From: Streptomyces ossamyceticus
Lineage (GTDB): Bacteria > Actinomycetota > Actinomycetes > Streptomycetales > Streptomycetaceae
Reading direction: 5' to 3'
DNA: 49,868 nucleotides
NCBI RefSeq assembly: GCF_001418475.1
Contig: NZ_LIQX01000067.1
Location: 1-49,868 of the forward strand
A program made the position numbers and the translations under genes. The first letter of the stretch is position 1, and each line of letters opens with the position of its first letter. A model generated the notes under the pieces. That model did not search any database, was not told where the DNA came from, and worked only from the letters and a program-made list of their open reading frames with translations. This document shows, piece after piece, positions 28,046-36,454 of the stretch.

Positions 28046-28359
28046 CGTGCGTGCTCCATGTGGAGGCGGCGCAGGGCGGCCACGGTCTCGCAACCGGCGG
28101 GGGTGTCGACGCACGATTCGCATATCGCGGCATGGGCGCCCGCAGTCTCGGCGGCCTGGTCGGCGACGCAGCGGGGACAGGCACGCGGGAACACCTGGAT
28201 CTGTCCGTGGGGGCGCTGGCCGAGGTCGACAGCAGTCGTGTCGAGGGCGATGCCGTCATACACGCAGACGATGCCGCGGCGCTGCTGCTCCGACAGTCCT
28301 TCGATGTCGAGTGGCAGGAGGGTGAGTGCGCTCGGCGCGGTGTCCTGTCTCGGCGTCAT
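28042..28359 (-). CDS. Small phage protein with Cys pairs, hypothetical (105 aa)
   Basis: 105 aa. N-terminal half is unremarkable (LTLLPLDIEGLSEQQRRG); the C-terminal half has CPRC and CESC pairs plus a third Cys, a likely zinc-binding knuckle. ATG at 28359 is preceded by GTGGAGGC at good spacing, which decides it over an upstream TTG at 28416. First gene of the three-gene overlapping operon; the upstream 87 bp separate it from the XRE-TPR gene on the same strand. Confidence 0.7.
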   Translation of the reverse strand: MTPRQDTAPSALTLLPLDIEGLSEQQRRGIVCVYDGIALDTTAVDLGQRPHGQIQVFPRACPRCVADQAAETAGAHAAICESCVDTPAGCETVAALRRLHMEHAR

Positions 28360-28446
28360 GCCCGCCTCCACAATCCCGGTGATCTGTCTCACATCAGGAC
28401 CGTAAAGGCGGCACAACCCGACCGAGGACCGGAATCCGGTCCCCTT

Positions 28447-29697
28447 CTATGCGGCCAAGATGCCGATGTCGACCGCCAGTTCGGAAGCACGACGGCGACG
28501 CGCCGCCTGCTTCGACTCGACCTCCTCGAGGATGATCCGGCGCGCATACCCGTTGTAGGCGATCGTGTCCGGCGCCGCCTTGTGCGCCTTCTCCAGCGTC
28601 GCGATCGCCACGTCCGGCTGCCCGTCGAGCTGGTAGCCGCGGGCCTCCTCGATGCGGTGGCGGGCGCGGCGGGGCTTGGACTTGATGACCGTCGTGTCCG
28701 CTCGAGCAGCCTGCCGTACGGACTCCCCGCCCTGGTGGAGCTCCACCGCCACCGTGACGGCGTGCGCGCCCATGATGGCCTGCGAGAACGACGTGATCGG
28801 GTGGTAGTAGTCCTCAGGCAGGCGCTGCGCCATCGTGCGGGCCTTGTCCCAGTGCCGCCACGCCGTGCCCGTATCCCGCCGTCGGGCCGCCGTGTAGCCG
28901 AGCTCGAACTCGAGCGCCCCCGCGATGGCGAGGACACGATCGTCGGCGTCAGGGAGGAGCGGCTCGAGGAAGCGGACCGCCTCGAGGTTGATGGCGTCAG
29001 CAGCATCGAAGTGCCGGGGCCCGGAGTCACGGTGAGCTTGGGCGAGGAGCCACGCGGCAACACCGATGGCGTGCGGGTCTCCGGAGTCTTGGGCGGCGAC
29101 CATGCCGCGTTCGGCGACGCGCCACAGGAGGCTCGAGTCGGGCTGGTAGGCAATGAAGAACTGGCTGAGGCTGTACGTCTCGGCGAGGAGCGCCTGAGCG
29201 TGACGGCGGTCGTTGCTCGAGTCCGCGTGCCGCACCAGGGCCTGCGCGTCGCGGATCAGACCGGGCAGGAGCCGGCCGATGACCTCACGATGATTCTCAG
29301 CCCCGTGCCGGGCCTTCCAGGCGGCGTGGAGGCGGGCCTCGAGGTGGTTGAGGCGGGGCGGCTCGAGGCTCGAGGACAGGGAGAAGCTGTCGATCGCGGC
29401 CTTGACTTCGGCGAGGCGGGGGTGGCCGGGGCCGATGAAGAGGTCGACGTGCATGTCGGGGTGGCCTGTCAGGTCGGCAAGGTCTCGGACCCGGAGGGCT
29501 TCGGCGATCCGCATCACTTGCTCGAGGCCGGGTGCCTGCTGCTGCCCGTTCTCGATCTTTTTGAGGGTGTGGGGGGAGACGGCGATGAAGTCGGCGAGTT
29601 GTGCGCGGGTCATGCCCCGGCGTTCGCGGAGGATCTGTACCCGCTGGCCGAAGCGCAGTGGGTCGGCGTATGGGTCCGGGGTAGCATCGGATGGCAT
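28447..29697 (-). CDS. XRE-family regulator with C-terminal TPR-like region
   Basis: 416 aa. The HTH domain covers about residues 15-75 (MTRAQLADFIAVSPHTLKKIENG). The rest is helical, with tetratricopeptide-like spacing (ALLAETYSLSQFF, GVAAWLLAQAHRDSG, DVAIATLEKAHKAAP), as in the many Streptomyces XRE-TPR proteins that may respond to a peptide or small ligand. Its place in the left arm of a prophage suggests a lysogeny regulator or a host-interaction gene. ATG at 29697 with GAGAGGGGCGAG upstream. It is divergent from a 62-aa gene; a CTGTACAG palindrome (29712-29719) lies between them. Confidence 0.82.
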   Translation of the reverse strand: MPSDATPDPYADPLRFGQRVQILRERRGMTRAQLADFIAVSPHTLKKIENGQQQAPGLEQVMRIAEALRVRDLADLTGHPDMHVDLFIGPGHPRLAEVKAAIDSFSLSSSLEPPRLNHLEARLHAAWKARHGAENHREVIGRLLPGLIRDAQALVRHADSSNDRRHAQALLAETYSLSQFFIAYQPDSSLLWRVAERGMVAAQDSGDPHAIGVAAWLLAQAHRDSGPRHFDAADAINLEAVRFLEPLLPDADDRVLAIAGALEFELGYTAARRRDTGTAWRHWDKARTMAQRLPEDYYHPITSFSQAIMGAHAVTVAVELHQGGESVRQAARADTTVIKSKPRRARHRIEEARGYQLDGQPDVAIATLEKAHKAAPDTIAYNGYARRIILEEVESKQAARRRRASELAVDIGILAA

Positions 29698-29803
29698 GGT
29701 CTCGCCCCTCTCTGTACAGCTTCGTCACTGTCAGGGTATGGGGCGGGGCCTTTTCCGTGGGCGGCCATGCGTGTTTCGGGACCCTGCTCGATAGGGTGAG
29801 GTC

Positions 29804-29992
29804 ATGTCCCCCGATGTCGCGAGCCTTGGTTCAGTGCGCCCGTCTGCGGTCGTGAACGCGGAGATTCGGGCTCTGGTGCGGGCTGCTCACGGGCGCCTGT
29901 ACGGGGATGCTCGGGTGCGGTACGCGGAGCTGGTGGAGGAGTGGACGGAGGCGGTCGCGGCCGAACGCATCGACGTCGTCACAGCGGCGTGA
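29804..29992 (+). CDS. Small phage protein, hypothetical (62 aa)
   Basis: 62 aa, mostly helical (VVNAEIRALVRAAHGRL, VRYAELVEEWTEAVA). ATG at 29804 follows AGGGTGAGG. It is divergent from the XRE-TPR gene, so the 106-bp gap between them should hold both promoters. Its stop is 1 bp from that of the convergent 55-aa gene. Short helical proteins next to XRE regulators can be antirepressors or excision factors, but nothing here proves a role. Confidence 0.6.
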   Translation: MSPDVASLGSVRPSAVVNAEIRALVRAAHGRLYGDARVRYAELVEEWTEAVAAERIDVVTAA

Positions 29993-29993
29993 G

Positions 29994-30161
29994 CTACTCG
30001 CCGTTCCCCGGCTCCTGGTACGCGCCGCAGCCGAGGCAGTACGCGGAACCGTCCTTGTCGTACATGACCTCGCCACGCCCAGCCGGGCAGTCGATGTGCC
30101 ACATGTGGTGCGGTTCGGGGTCCCAGTCTGTGGGGCCGTAGTGCCAAGGGAGCTCGCTCAT
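29994..30161 (-). CDS. Small phage protein with CxxC, hypothetical (55 aa)
   Basis: 55 aa: MSELPWHYGP start, aromatic and His-rich (HHMWHID), with C25 and a C42-LG-C45 pair that may bind zinc. It lies 20 bp downstream of the collagen-like gene on the same strand and is probably the last gene of the late transcript. The start has only a weak ribosome site, but the frame is intact and strand-consistent. Confidence 0.55.
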   Translation of the reverse strand: MSELPWHYGPTDWDPEPHHMWHIDCPAGRGEVMYDKDGSAYCLGCGAYQEPGNGE

Positions 30162-30181
30162 ACCATGAGCATCGCAGAGCG

Positions 30182-30829
30182 CTACACGTACTGCTTGCGG
30201 TGCGGGTCCAACGCCCCAGCCGCCTGCGGCCCATTCCCCTCACCCGGCCCCGGATCCGGAGCACCGTCCTCCCGGCACACCAACGCCGCCTCGTCCCACG
30301 ACGGCGCCTGCAAGCTGTACCCGTCCGGGCACGTCTGCCCATCCTCGCCATCCTCGCCATCCACGCCATCCGCCCCAGGCTCGCCCTGTGGGCCGGCCGG
30401 ACCCGGCCCACCCTGCGGGCCAGGCGGCCCCGCCGGACCCGAAGCGCCGACAGCTCCGGGCTCCCCAGCCTTACCGTCAGAACCGTCCACGCCGTCCTTC
30501 CCCGCCCTACCCGGACTCCCCGACGGGCCCGGACTGCCATCCACCCCGTCAAGCCCGTCACGGCCCGGTGTACCCGGCGGGCCCGTCACCCCCACACCCG
30601 GCTCCCCACGCGACCCCGGCGGCCCCGCAACCGGCTTCTCCCCAAGCCCCTGCACCTGCCTGGCCAGCGCATCCCGCGCCTCATTCGACACCCGCAACTC
30701 GTGATTCAACCCCTGAATCGACAACACAATCCACGCCAACGCCGCACCCAACACGAGAGCACCCGCCCACGTCAGCACATCCCCACGCCGATGCCTGCGC
30801 TCCTCCGCCCGCACCTGCACCCGACTCAC
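30182..30829 (-). CDS. Membrane-anchored collagen-like protein (phage)
   Basis: 215 aa. A basic N-terminus (residues 1-18) precedes one transmembrane helix (about 19-38), a short coiled-coil stretch (41-62), and then Gly-X-Y collagen repeats over residues 69-164 (for example [20 protein letters not shown]). The C-terminal 50 residues hold two Cys (167 and 185). It is predicted to trimerise as a rod projecting from the membrane. Its first base overlaps the preceding gene's stop (4 bp), placing it in the lysis block behind endolysin and the holin-like genes. It could be a spanin-like or surface-display protein; no homolog is recalled. Confidence 0.8.
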   Translation of the reverse strand: MSRVQVRAEERRHRRGDVLTWAGALVLGAALAWIVLSIQGLNHELRVSNEARDALARQVQGLGEKPVAGPPGSRGEPGVGVTGPPGTPGRDGLDGVDGSPGPSGSPGRAGKDGVDGSDGKAGEPGAVGASGPAGPPGPQGGPGPAGPQGEPGADGVDGEDGEDGQTCPDGYSLQAPSWDEAALVCREDGAPDPGPGEGNGPQAAGALDPHRKQYV

Positions 30830-31122
30830 GACCCAGCCCCCCGAGTCAACAGAATGATCACCGGGAGGAGGATGCCGACCAACGGCACAATCACCGCACC
30901 AATCAACCAGCGGCGCGTCGCCACCAGCTTCTCCGCATCCTTCTCCCGCAGCGTCTCCAACGTCGCCACCCGCGCAGCCAGCGCCTCATGCCGCAAGTCA
31001 TAAATCCGCTGATCAACCTTCTCGTCCATGCGGCGGCCGAGCTGCTGAATGTCATCGCGGACGTCGGTGAACCGATCCTCGAACCGGCGGACAACCTCAC
31101 CGAGGGTCGGCTCATCCGGCAT
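30826..31122 (-). CDS. Phage membrane protein with coiled coil, holin-like
   Basis: 98 aa. A charged coiled-coil N-terminus (about residues 5-65, [14 protein letters not shown]) is followed by one C-terminal transmembrane helix (about 70-92, [14 protein letters not shown]). This layout is common for a second holin or lysis-associated protein in actinophages. ATG at 31122 with GGAG 8 bases upstream. It lies between the four-helix holin candidate and the collagen-like gene, with a 4-bp overlap to the latter. Confidence 0.7.
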   Translation of the reverse strand: MPDEPTLGEVVRRFEDRFTDVRDDIQQLGRRMDEKVDQRIYDLRHEALAARVATLETLREKDAEKLVATRRWLIGAVIVPLVGILLPVIILLTRGAGS

Positions 31123-31146
31123 ATGGTGCTCCGATCAGACGTACGG

Positions 31147-31518
31147 CTACGCGGCCTTGACGACGCTGGACTGCTCCAGCCGCACAGCCGCGATCGGAGC
31201 CGTCACCTGCGGCCGGACAGCGACCAGCGCCACGGCACCCTCGACCACCAGCATCCACAGCGCCTGCTGCTCCGCGCTCATCTCCAGCCCGAACCCGAGG
31301 AACAGTGCCAGCCCGGCCTGCGCCAGGTTCACGATCGCCGCGTACACGGCACCCGTCTTGAGGACGACCGCTTCGACGAGTGCGACGACGCAGGACAGGA
31401 CCGCCATGACGAGCGCCTGCTCCTCCGCCGACACGTCCCAGCCGTACGCGGCACCCAGCTTCAGGGTCACCGCGACGAAGGCGAGAATCGCCACCGGCTC
31501 GCGCCCGAAGATCTTCAT
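31147..31518 (-). CDS. Putative holin (multi-span membrane protein)
   Basis: 123 aa, highly hydrophobic, with about three or four membrane segments (AILAFVAVTLKLGAAYG, LVMAVLSCVVALVEAVV, AIVNLAQAGLALFLGF, LWMLVVEGAVALVAV). Two similar SAEEQAL/SAEQQAL motifs suggest an internal duplication. Its place directly behind the endolysin gene and its size support a holin that permits endolysin release. ATG at 31518 with GGGAG upstream. Confidence 0.75.
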   Translation of the reverse strand: MKIFGREPVAILAFVAVTLKLGAAYGWDVSAEEQALVMAVLSCVVALVEAVVLKTGAVYAAIVNLAQAGLALFLGFGLEMSAEQQALWMLVVEGAVALVAVRPQVTAPIAAVRLEQSSVVKAA

Positions 31519-31520
31519 GG

Positions 31521-32291
31521 TCAGGCTCCCTTCGTTTCCAGGACGGCGAGGCGCACGCCCTGGTCCTTCACGGTCTTCTCCAGCACGGCCAGCCGCTCCT
31601 CCACCGTCGGAGGCTTCGGAGGCGTGACCGTCCCAGGCGACCAGCTGGCCGCGTGGGCGAGGCGCTCGTCGACGTCCTTACGGAACAGGTCGAGAGTGAA
31701 GGCGAACCGGCCCCGCGACCCGTACCCTTCCACCGGACCGCGCGGGTCGACCTTGCCCTCGATGCTGGTCTCCTTGTGGCCGGCGCACGACTCGCCCGTC
31801 CAGTCGTACTCGCGGCAGATCGCGGCGTTGATCCGCACCAGTGCGTCGTACTGCGCCCGCGGCCACACATCCACGTTGTCGCCGAGGTTCTCCGCCTCGA
31901 TGCCGTAGGCGACGTCGTTGCCGTCGACCGTGCCCGATGCCTTCGACGGCGCCGGGTGCGTCGGCTGCTCGTCCCGGAACGAGACGAACGCGTTCACCGC
32001 CATCAGCCCGGCGTGGTTGGCGCGGCCGGCCGAACACATCGTGGCGAGCCCGGACTTGGCGAGGTGGATGTGGGCGAGCGGACCGGGCAGTCCCGCATAG
32101 CCGGTCTCGGCGACGATGCGCAGGGAGTCCCGCGACACGGTGTGGTGGTTCAGGACCAGGTGCACGGGGCCGAACGTCTTGCCGGTCTCGTCGTCCCGCT
32201 CACGGGTCCGCCAGCCGGGGTACTCGGCGAGCTTGACGCCCTCGTTTCTGAGGATCGTCAGGAGCCTGTCGTGGCTCAGGGGTGGTGCCAT
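31521..32291 (-). CDS. N-acetylmuramoyl-L-alanine amidase endolysin
   Basis: 256 aa. The amidase_2/PGRP-type domain spans about residues 15-215, with likely zinc and catalytic positions in VLNHHTVSR, GIEAENLG and CAGHKET. The C-terminal 40 residues (VEERLAVLEKTV) form a coiled coil instead of a known wall-binding domain. It cuts the amide between muramic acid and the peptide stem. ATG at 32291 starts 2 bp after the previous stop. No signal peptide, so it needs the holin encoded next. Confidence 0.88.
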   Translation of the reverse strand: MAPPLSHDRLLTILRNEGVKLAEYPGWRTRERDDETGKTFGPVHLVLNHHTVSRDSLRIVAETGYAGLPGPLAHIHLAKSGLATMCSAGRANHAGLMAVNAFVSFRDEQPTHPAPSKASGTVDGNDVAYGIEAENLGDNVDVWPRAQYDALVRINAAICREYDWTGESCAGHKETSIEGKVDPRGPVEGYGSRGRFAFTLDLFRKDVDERLAHAASWSPGTVTPPKPPTVEERLAVLEKTVKDQGVRLAVLETKGA

Positions 32292-32293
32292 GG

Positions 32294-32773
32294 TTAGGGC
32301 TCCTCTACAGGGTGAATGGCCAGCTTGAACTCGGCCAACGTGACCTTCCGTGCCGTCGACGCGTCCTGCGCCACCAGCAACGCGACCGGCACATCCGGGC
32401 GCACGAACATCTCGTGCGACTTGTGCCAGCACTGAATCCCCGGCGACGGCGGCCGATGCTCCGTAGCCGTCGAGTCGTACACACCCAGCGGGTCACGCAC
32501 ATACCGGTCGCGGAGCTCGTCGTAGTCGCCCGACTCCCAGTAGATGAGCGACGTCAACGTCCCCCACCCGGCGACAGACGGCCAGATCAGCCCCGACTGG
32601 TCGTCCGTCTTCCAGTTCGTGACCGTGCTGCCGTCCGGCTGGGTCGGGGTGTGCATTTCCCACGGGTCGTACGACTCGCCGATGTAGGGGAAGCGGACGA
32701 TGTGGTAGCCGCCGTCCGCGGGGATCGTCTGCGGGCCGTCGACCTTCAACGACACGACACGGACACCGGTCAC
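32294..32773 (-). CDS. Phage hypothetical protein (159 aa), late tail region
   Basis: 159 aa, aromatic-rich (GGYHIVRFPYIGESYDPWEMH, given here only to show composition). GTG at 32773 overlaps the preceding stop as GTGA, so it is translationally coupled to the 83-aa gene. It precedes the endolysin gene by 2 bp. No known domain is recognised; position suggests a minor tail or receptor-binding accessory protein. Confidence 0.7.
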   Translation of the reverse strand: MTGVRVVSLKVDGPQTIPADGGYHIVRFPYIGESYDPWEMHTPTQPDGSTVTNWKTDDQSGLIWPSVAGWGTLTSLIYWESGDYDELRDRYVRDPLGVYDSTATEHRPPSPGIQCWHKSHEMFVRPDVPVALLVAQDASTARKVTLAEFKLAIHPVEEP

Positions 32774-33021
32774 GACGGCAACACCACCCAATTCGCCTGG
32801 TAGGCGGCGTTCCCGCCATGCCACAGCAGATTGCGGTTGACGTCCCGCACCAGCCAGCCGTTCAACCGGATCCGCTTACGGGTGCCCTCCCCGTCCCGTA
32901 GAACCAGGAGTTGGCCGTCGTCGCTGACCACGTTGTATGAGCCGTCCAGCCAATCCAGCAGGGCGGTCCCGTTGGTGCCGTCGTATTGCGCCGACTCCAG
33001 GCGCGCCGTCACGGTAGGCAT
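32770..33021 (-). CDS. Phage hypothetical protein (83 aa)
   Basis: 83 aa, beta-rich (TVTARLESAQYDGTNG, YNVVSDDGQLLVLRDG). ATG at 33021 with AAGGAG 6 bases upstream. It overlaps the next gene by 4 bp. It is probably a small virion or tail-fibre-associated protein; function not visible. Confidence 0.7.
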   Translation of the reverse strand: MPTVTARLESAQYDGTNGTALLDWLDGSYNVVSDDGQLLVLRDGEGTRKRIRLNGWLVRDVNRNLLWHGGNAAYQANWVVLPS

Positions 33022-33031
33022 TCGTGTCTCC

Positions 33032-33550
33032 TTAGGCGATGCGCAGGAAGCGCAGCCAGCTGTCGGTGTACATGACCGTGGCGGTCGCGTTTGAGGTGTT
33101 CTGCGCCCACTGCAACGTGATCGACCCGGCAGTTGAGCCGATCCGCCACAGGCCGCTGATCGGGGTGAACATCGTCGAGTCGCTGGTGCCGTAGCCGGTA
33201 CGGGAGCCGCCGACATCGTTCGTCTCGGTGCGGATGGAGTAGCCAGCGGTGCCGGTGGCGAGGGTGCCAGAGCCGGGCATGAGCCACATCCACTCGCCGA
33301 GCGTCCCGGACGGCGTCGTGAACTGGACTTTTATGTCTGGGGTGTTGTCGGCGAAGTATTTGAGGGCGCCGTCCATGACGTATACGGCGTTCGCTTCGAC
33401 GGTGTAGGTGAGGTGGTCGTCGTCCGCGAACGTTGTCGTCGCCGCCCTCGACGTGTCCGCAGTCTTTCGGACGGTCTGCGGAAGCGCCGCCCGCAGCAGA
33501 GAAGCCCGAAGCCGCTGGCCGCCAGCGTAGGACGGGTATGCCTCAGCCAT
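33032..33550 (-). CDS. Minor tail protein, jelly-roll-like
   Basis: 172 aa. A conserved actinophage start (AEAYPSYAGGQRLRASLLRAALPQ) of about 30 residues, shown here as fragments AEAYPSYAGG and LRASLLRAALP, precedes a beta-rich domain (LTYTVEANAVYVMDGALKY onward) typical of trimeric, TNF-like phage tail-tip domains. It follows the large tail protein and probably decorates the baseplate or contacts the host surface. Confidence 0.7.
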   Translation of the reverse strand: MAEAYPSYAGGQRLRASLLRAALPQTVRKTADTSRAATTTFADDDHLTYTVEANAVYVMDGALKYFADNTPDIKVQFTTPSGTLGEWMWLMPGSGTLATGTAGYSIRTETNDVGGSRTGYGTSDSTMFTPISGLWRIGSTAGSITLQWAQNTSNATATVMYTDSWLRFLRIA

Positions 33551-33559
33551 GCCGGCTCC

Positions 33560-36451
33560 TTACAGGTCGATGATGGTCGGGTGGGCGAGGCTGATCGGGG
33601 CGCCCGCACTGTGGGCCTTGACCACGCCGTTCACGCTGCGGGTCACGGTCAACGTCTGCGGGTTGATCACTCGGTAGTTGTCATGCCGGATTTCCACCGC
33701 CGCGCCGTTGGTGTTGCCCGTAGTCCGGATCGAGCGGGTGCCGATCGAGTGGGCCTGGCTGATCGTCGAGTCCGTGACCTGGATGTTCCACCCTGGTTGC
33801 TCCACCGCATCGGCCGCCGCCCACGCCTTCGCCTTCAGCGCCGAGCCGATCCCCTGGAACCTGATGCGCACGTAGGTTCCAGCGACGTGGGTGACGGGCA
33901 CCGTGTACGTGCCGAGGTCGGTGGCCACGTCCGCGAGGAGCCGCCGCAGCACCAGCAGGACCGTGTTCGTGGTCGTGAATTCGAGGCGGGCCATGTACAT
34001 GGTTCCGGAGTCCTGCATCCGTGCCGTGACAGCACCGAACAGGCTCGCCCCGGTTGCGAGCGCCGACGTGGTGATGTCGCAGTACAGGTCGAAGTCCGGA
34101 TCCACCGCAGTAACCGATGTCCGACGGGACACGTCCACGGTCGACAGCACATGCACGCCAGCGTTGCCATTCACCGAGTAGTCCGAGGCGGCGCCACCCG
34201 ACGCAGTCCATGCGCTGCCCGCATCCGGGGAACCCCAACTGTTGGAGACGGAGCGGGTGAAGGTGTCCTCCAGCCAGCCCGTCACGCTGGTGACCGTCAT
34301 CACCTCGCCGCCCATTCGTATGTCGAACGGCCAGTCAGAGCTGTCCGTGGTCCACGGGTCGATCTCGCCCGGCTGCGGTCCGGCCACCAACGCGGTCGCC
34401 GACGACGACACCGCCTGCACCAGCTCTGAATCGATGTCGATCCGCGCGTCCTCCGCGTCCAGCACCCCGATTGAGGAGTACGGCGAGGCCGGCGCGCAGA
34501 CGAAAGTGATGCGGTGCTGGAAGTGGTTGATCTGCTCCTCGAAGCCGAGAATCAACTGGTCGATGGTGTCCGGTGGCAGCCAGGCGGGCGGGTTCTCGAT
34601 CTGGATGCGGTCGCCCTGCCGCAAGGCGAGGACCGCCTGCTTCAACGCCGGGTTCTCGACGAAGGAGTCGTGGGCGAGGTTGACGCTGATCTTCGGGTAC
34701 CGGTCTTCGTTGACGGTGCCGAGGTGGACACGCCACGCCGCATGATCCAGCAGGGTGCCGGCGTCGGTGGTGGCGAGGTTCAGTTCGAGGCCGGAATCCT
34801 TGTACGACCCGTACACGCCGACCCCGGCCGGGGGCGGGGCGGTCGACAGGCGGCCCTCGGTCTCCTCGTAGGTGGCGGACACCCCGTTCACGGTGACCGT
34901 GACCTTGTTTGCGAGGTAGCGGTCATCGCCGACCGGGATTGGGACTTGGGCAAGATGGTTGCCCGTGTACGACAGGACCAGCGCGGGGTCCTGGTTGTAC
35001 AGGGAGGCGCGGGTTCGGTAGCCGAGGCCGAGGACATCCGTGGTCTCGTACAGCATGCCGCCGTCTGCGGTGACGCAGTCCTGCATCAGCGACAGCGGGT
35101 TCTGCCGGTCCTGGCCACCCATGGCGACCGTGTCGTCCAGGTCCCCGACCCATTGGAAGGGGATGCCCTCCTCGGCGCACAGACGCTGGATACGGCGGCC
35201 CGCGGTCTCTCCGACGGGGTTGAGGCGGGTGCCGAGCGCGGTGATGCTGCTCGTGGCGTTCTCAACGGTGATGTGCCCGACAACCCCGTCCGTGAGCCCG
35301 ACCGAGCTGTTGGGGCCAACCGCTGAGATTGACGCCACGAACACGGCGACCTTCGTGCAGCGGGTCAAGCCTTCCGTGTTCCGGGTCAGGGACGTTGAGG
35401 CCTCGACGCGGTTGACGATGTCGAGGGTGCGGATTGTGTAGATGGTGCTCGACCCGGACTCCTGGAACTCCAGGCTGACGTACAGCAGTCGGTTGCGGAC
35501 GTCGAAGGTGTGGTCAAGGTCGACGCCGAAGTTCGTGCCCGTCGAGTCCATGAACACCAGCGACAGGGACTTGCTGCTGGTGTTGTAGACCAGTTCGAAG
35601 TCCGTCAACGGGGTCGTCGCCACGTCGTTGACCTGACTGACCCGGACGATGACTTTGCGGTCCGTCAACGACGTCGACGGCAGGCAGCAGAAGAACCGCA
35701 CCTGTGTGGCCGTCGGCGTGTCATAGCGGGCCACGCCACCCGTCATGGAGGCGTTCGTGAACGTCGGCAGCGGATCCGACGCCGCAAACAGCGCCGACTC
35801 AGCCAGGTCCGGGGCCGCGCCTGCGAACACCATCGGGGAGCCGTTCGCAGGCATGCCCGACGCGATTGCGGTCGCCCCGTCGGCGTCCTCGCACGGCCAG
35901 TACGCCAGCACCGACGGACCGAGAGGATCGGTGATCGCCGTGTAGACCACGGACCGCTCCGGCGTCGGCCCCTGCTCAAGGCGCTGCAGCAGCCCGGACA
36001 CCTGAGCGTCGGTCCACACGTCGTTCCCGGACTTCTCCCAGCCCTGCGACCAGTCCGACACCTCACCCCGCAGCCGGTACGACTTCCCGCCGAAACCGTC
36101 CGGGACGGACCACCAGACCTCGGTGTTCCGGCCGATGCCGATGTCCCCGTAGTACGGGCCCGTCGGCACGTTCGGGTTGAACCGTCCGTCCGTGTTACGG
36201 AGTTGGAAGTCCGGCGTCTCCGCCGCCTCGGTCTGGCCGGCTTCCGCACGCATGCCGCGGATGAGGGAGATCTGTCCGCTGTCGTCGCGGACCATCGTGA
36301 AGTTGGTGATGTCGATCGCCTCGCCCGCGACGCGCATCTCAACCTGCACCGGCTCGCCGTTGGAGACCTCGCCGGACGCGCTGAAGGGACTGGCCACGGC
36401 GCCCATGCGCCGCTGCCAGCCCATTACCCGAGCTGCGAGACCTCCCGGCAT
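33560..36451 (-). CDS. Large minor tail / baseplate protein with lectin-like domains
   Basis: 963 aa. Residues 1-180 resemble distal-tail/hub starts of actinophages (LIRGMRAEAG, NTDGRFNPNVP). Residues about 184-400 look LamG-like, opening with AYWPCEDADG. A hub-like middle region follows (GETAGRRIQRLCAEEGIP). Near residues 726-925 a second jelly-roll (DTFTRSVSNSWG) interrupts what is usually one continuous C-terminal module, GGEVMTVTSVTG joined to PQTLTVTRSVNG. It likely acts at the tail tip in host binding. ATG at 36451 is used; ATG at 36424 is possible. Confidence 0.8.
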   Translation of the reverse strand: MPGGLAARVMGWQRRMGAVASPFSASGEVSNGEPVQVEMRVAGEAIDITNFTMVRDDSGQISLIRGMRAEAGQTEAAETPDFQLRNTDGRFNPNVPTGPYYGDIGIGRNTEVWWSVPDGFGGKSYRLRGEVSDWSQGWEKSGNDVWTDAQVSGLLQRLEQGPTPERSVVYTAITDPLGPSVLAYWPCEDADGATAIASGMPANGSPMVFAGAAPDLAESALFAASDPLPTFTNASMTGGVARYDTPTATQVRFFCCLPSTSLTDRKVIVRVSQVNDVATTPLTDFELVYNTSSKSLSLVFMDSTGTNFGVDLDHTFDVRNRLLYVSLEFQESGSSTIYTIRTLDIVNRVEASTSLTRNTEGLTRCTKVAVFVASISAVGPNSSVGLTDGVVGHITVENATSSITALGTRLNPVGETAGRRIQRLCAEEGIPFQWVGDLDDTVAMGGQDRQNPLSLMQDCVTADGGMLYETTDVLGLGYRTRASLYNQDPALVLSYTGNHLAQVPIPVGDDRYLANKVTVTVNGVSATYEETEGRLSTAPPPAGVGVYGSYKDSGLELNLATTDAGTLLDHAAWRVHLGTVNEDRYPKISVNLAHDSFVENPALKQAVLALRQGDRIQIENPPAWLPPDTIDQLILGFEEQINHFQHRITFVCAPASPYSSIGVLDAEDARIDIDSELVQAVSSSATALVAGPQPGEIDPWTTDSSDWPFDIRMGGEVMTVTSVTGWLEDTFTRSVSNSWGSPDAGSAWTASGGAASDYSVNGNAGVHVLSTVDVSRRTSVTAVDPDFDLYCDITTSALATGASLFGAVTARMQDSGTMYMARLEFTTTNTVLLVLRRLLADVATDLGTYTVPVTHVAGTYVRIRFQGIGSALKAKAWAAADAVEQPGWNIQVTDSTISQAHSIGTRSIRTTGNTNGAAVEIRHDNYRVINPQTLTVTRSVNGVVKAHSAGAPISLAHPTIIDL

Positions 36452-36454
36452 CGG

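Noticed and set aside
27988..29799. Long plus-strand open frame opposite the XRE-TPR gene and small phage genes
   Set aside because: It is a mirror of minus-strand coding DNA; the minus strand carries clear HTH and ribosome sites.
30340..30640. Short repeated units resembling a CRISPR-like array
   Set aside because: The periodicity is 9 bp, from Gly-X-Y codons of the collagen-like gene on the minus strand; there are no uniform repeats with unique spacers.
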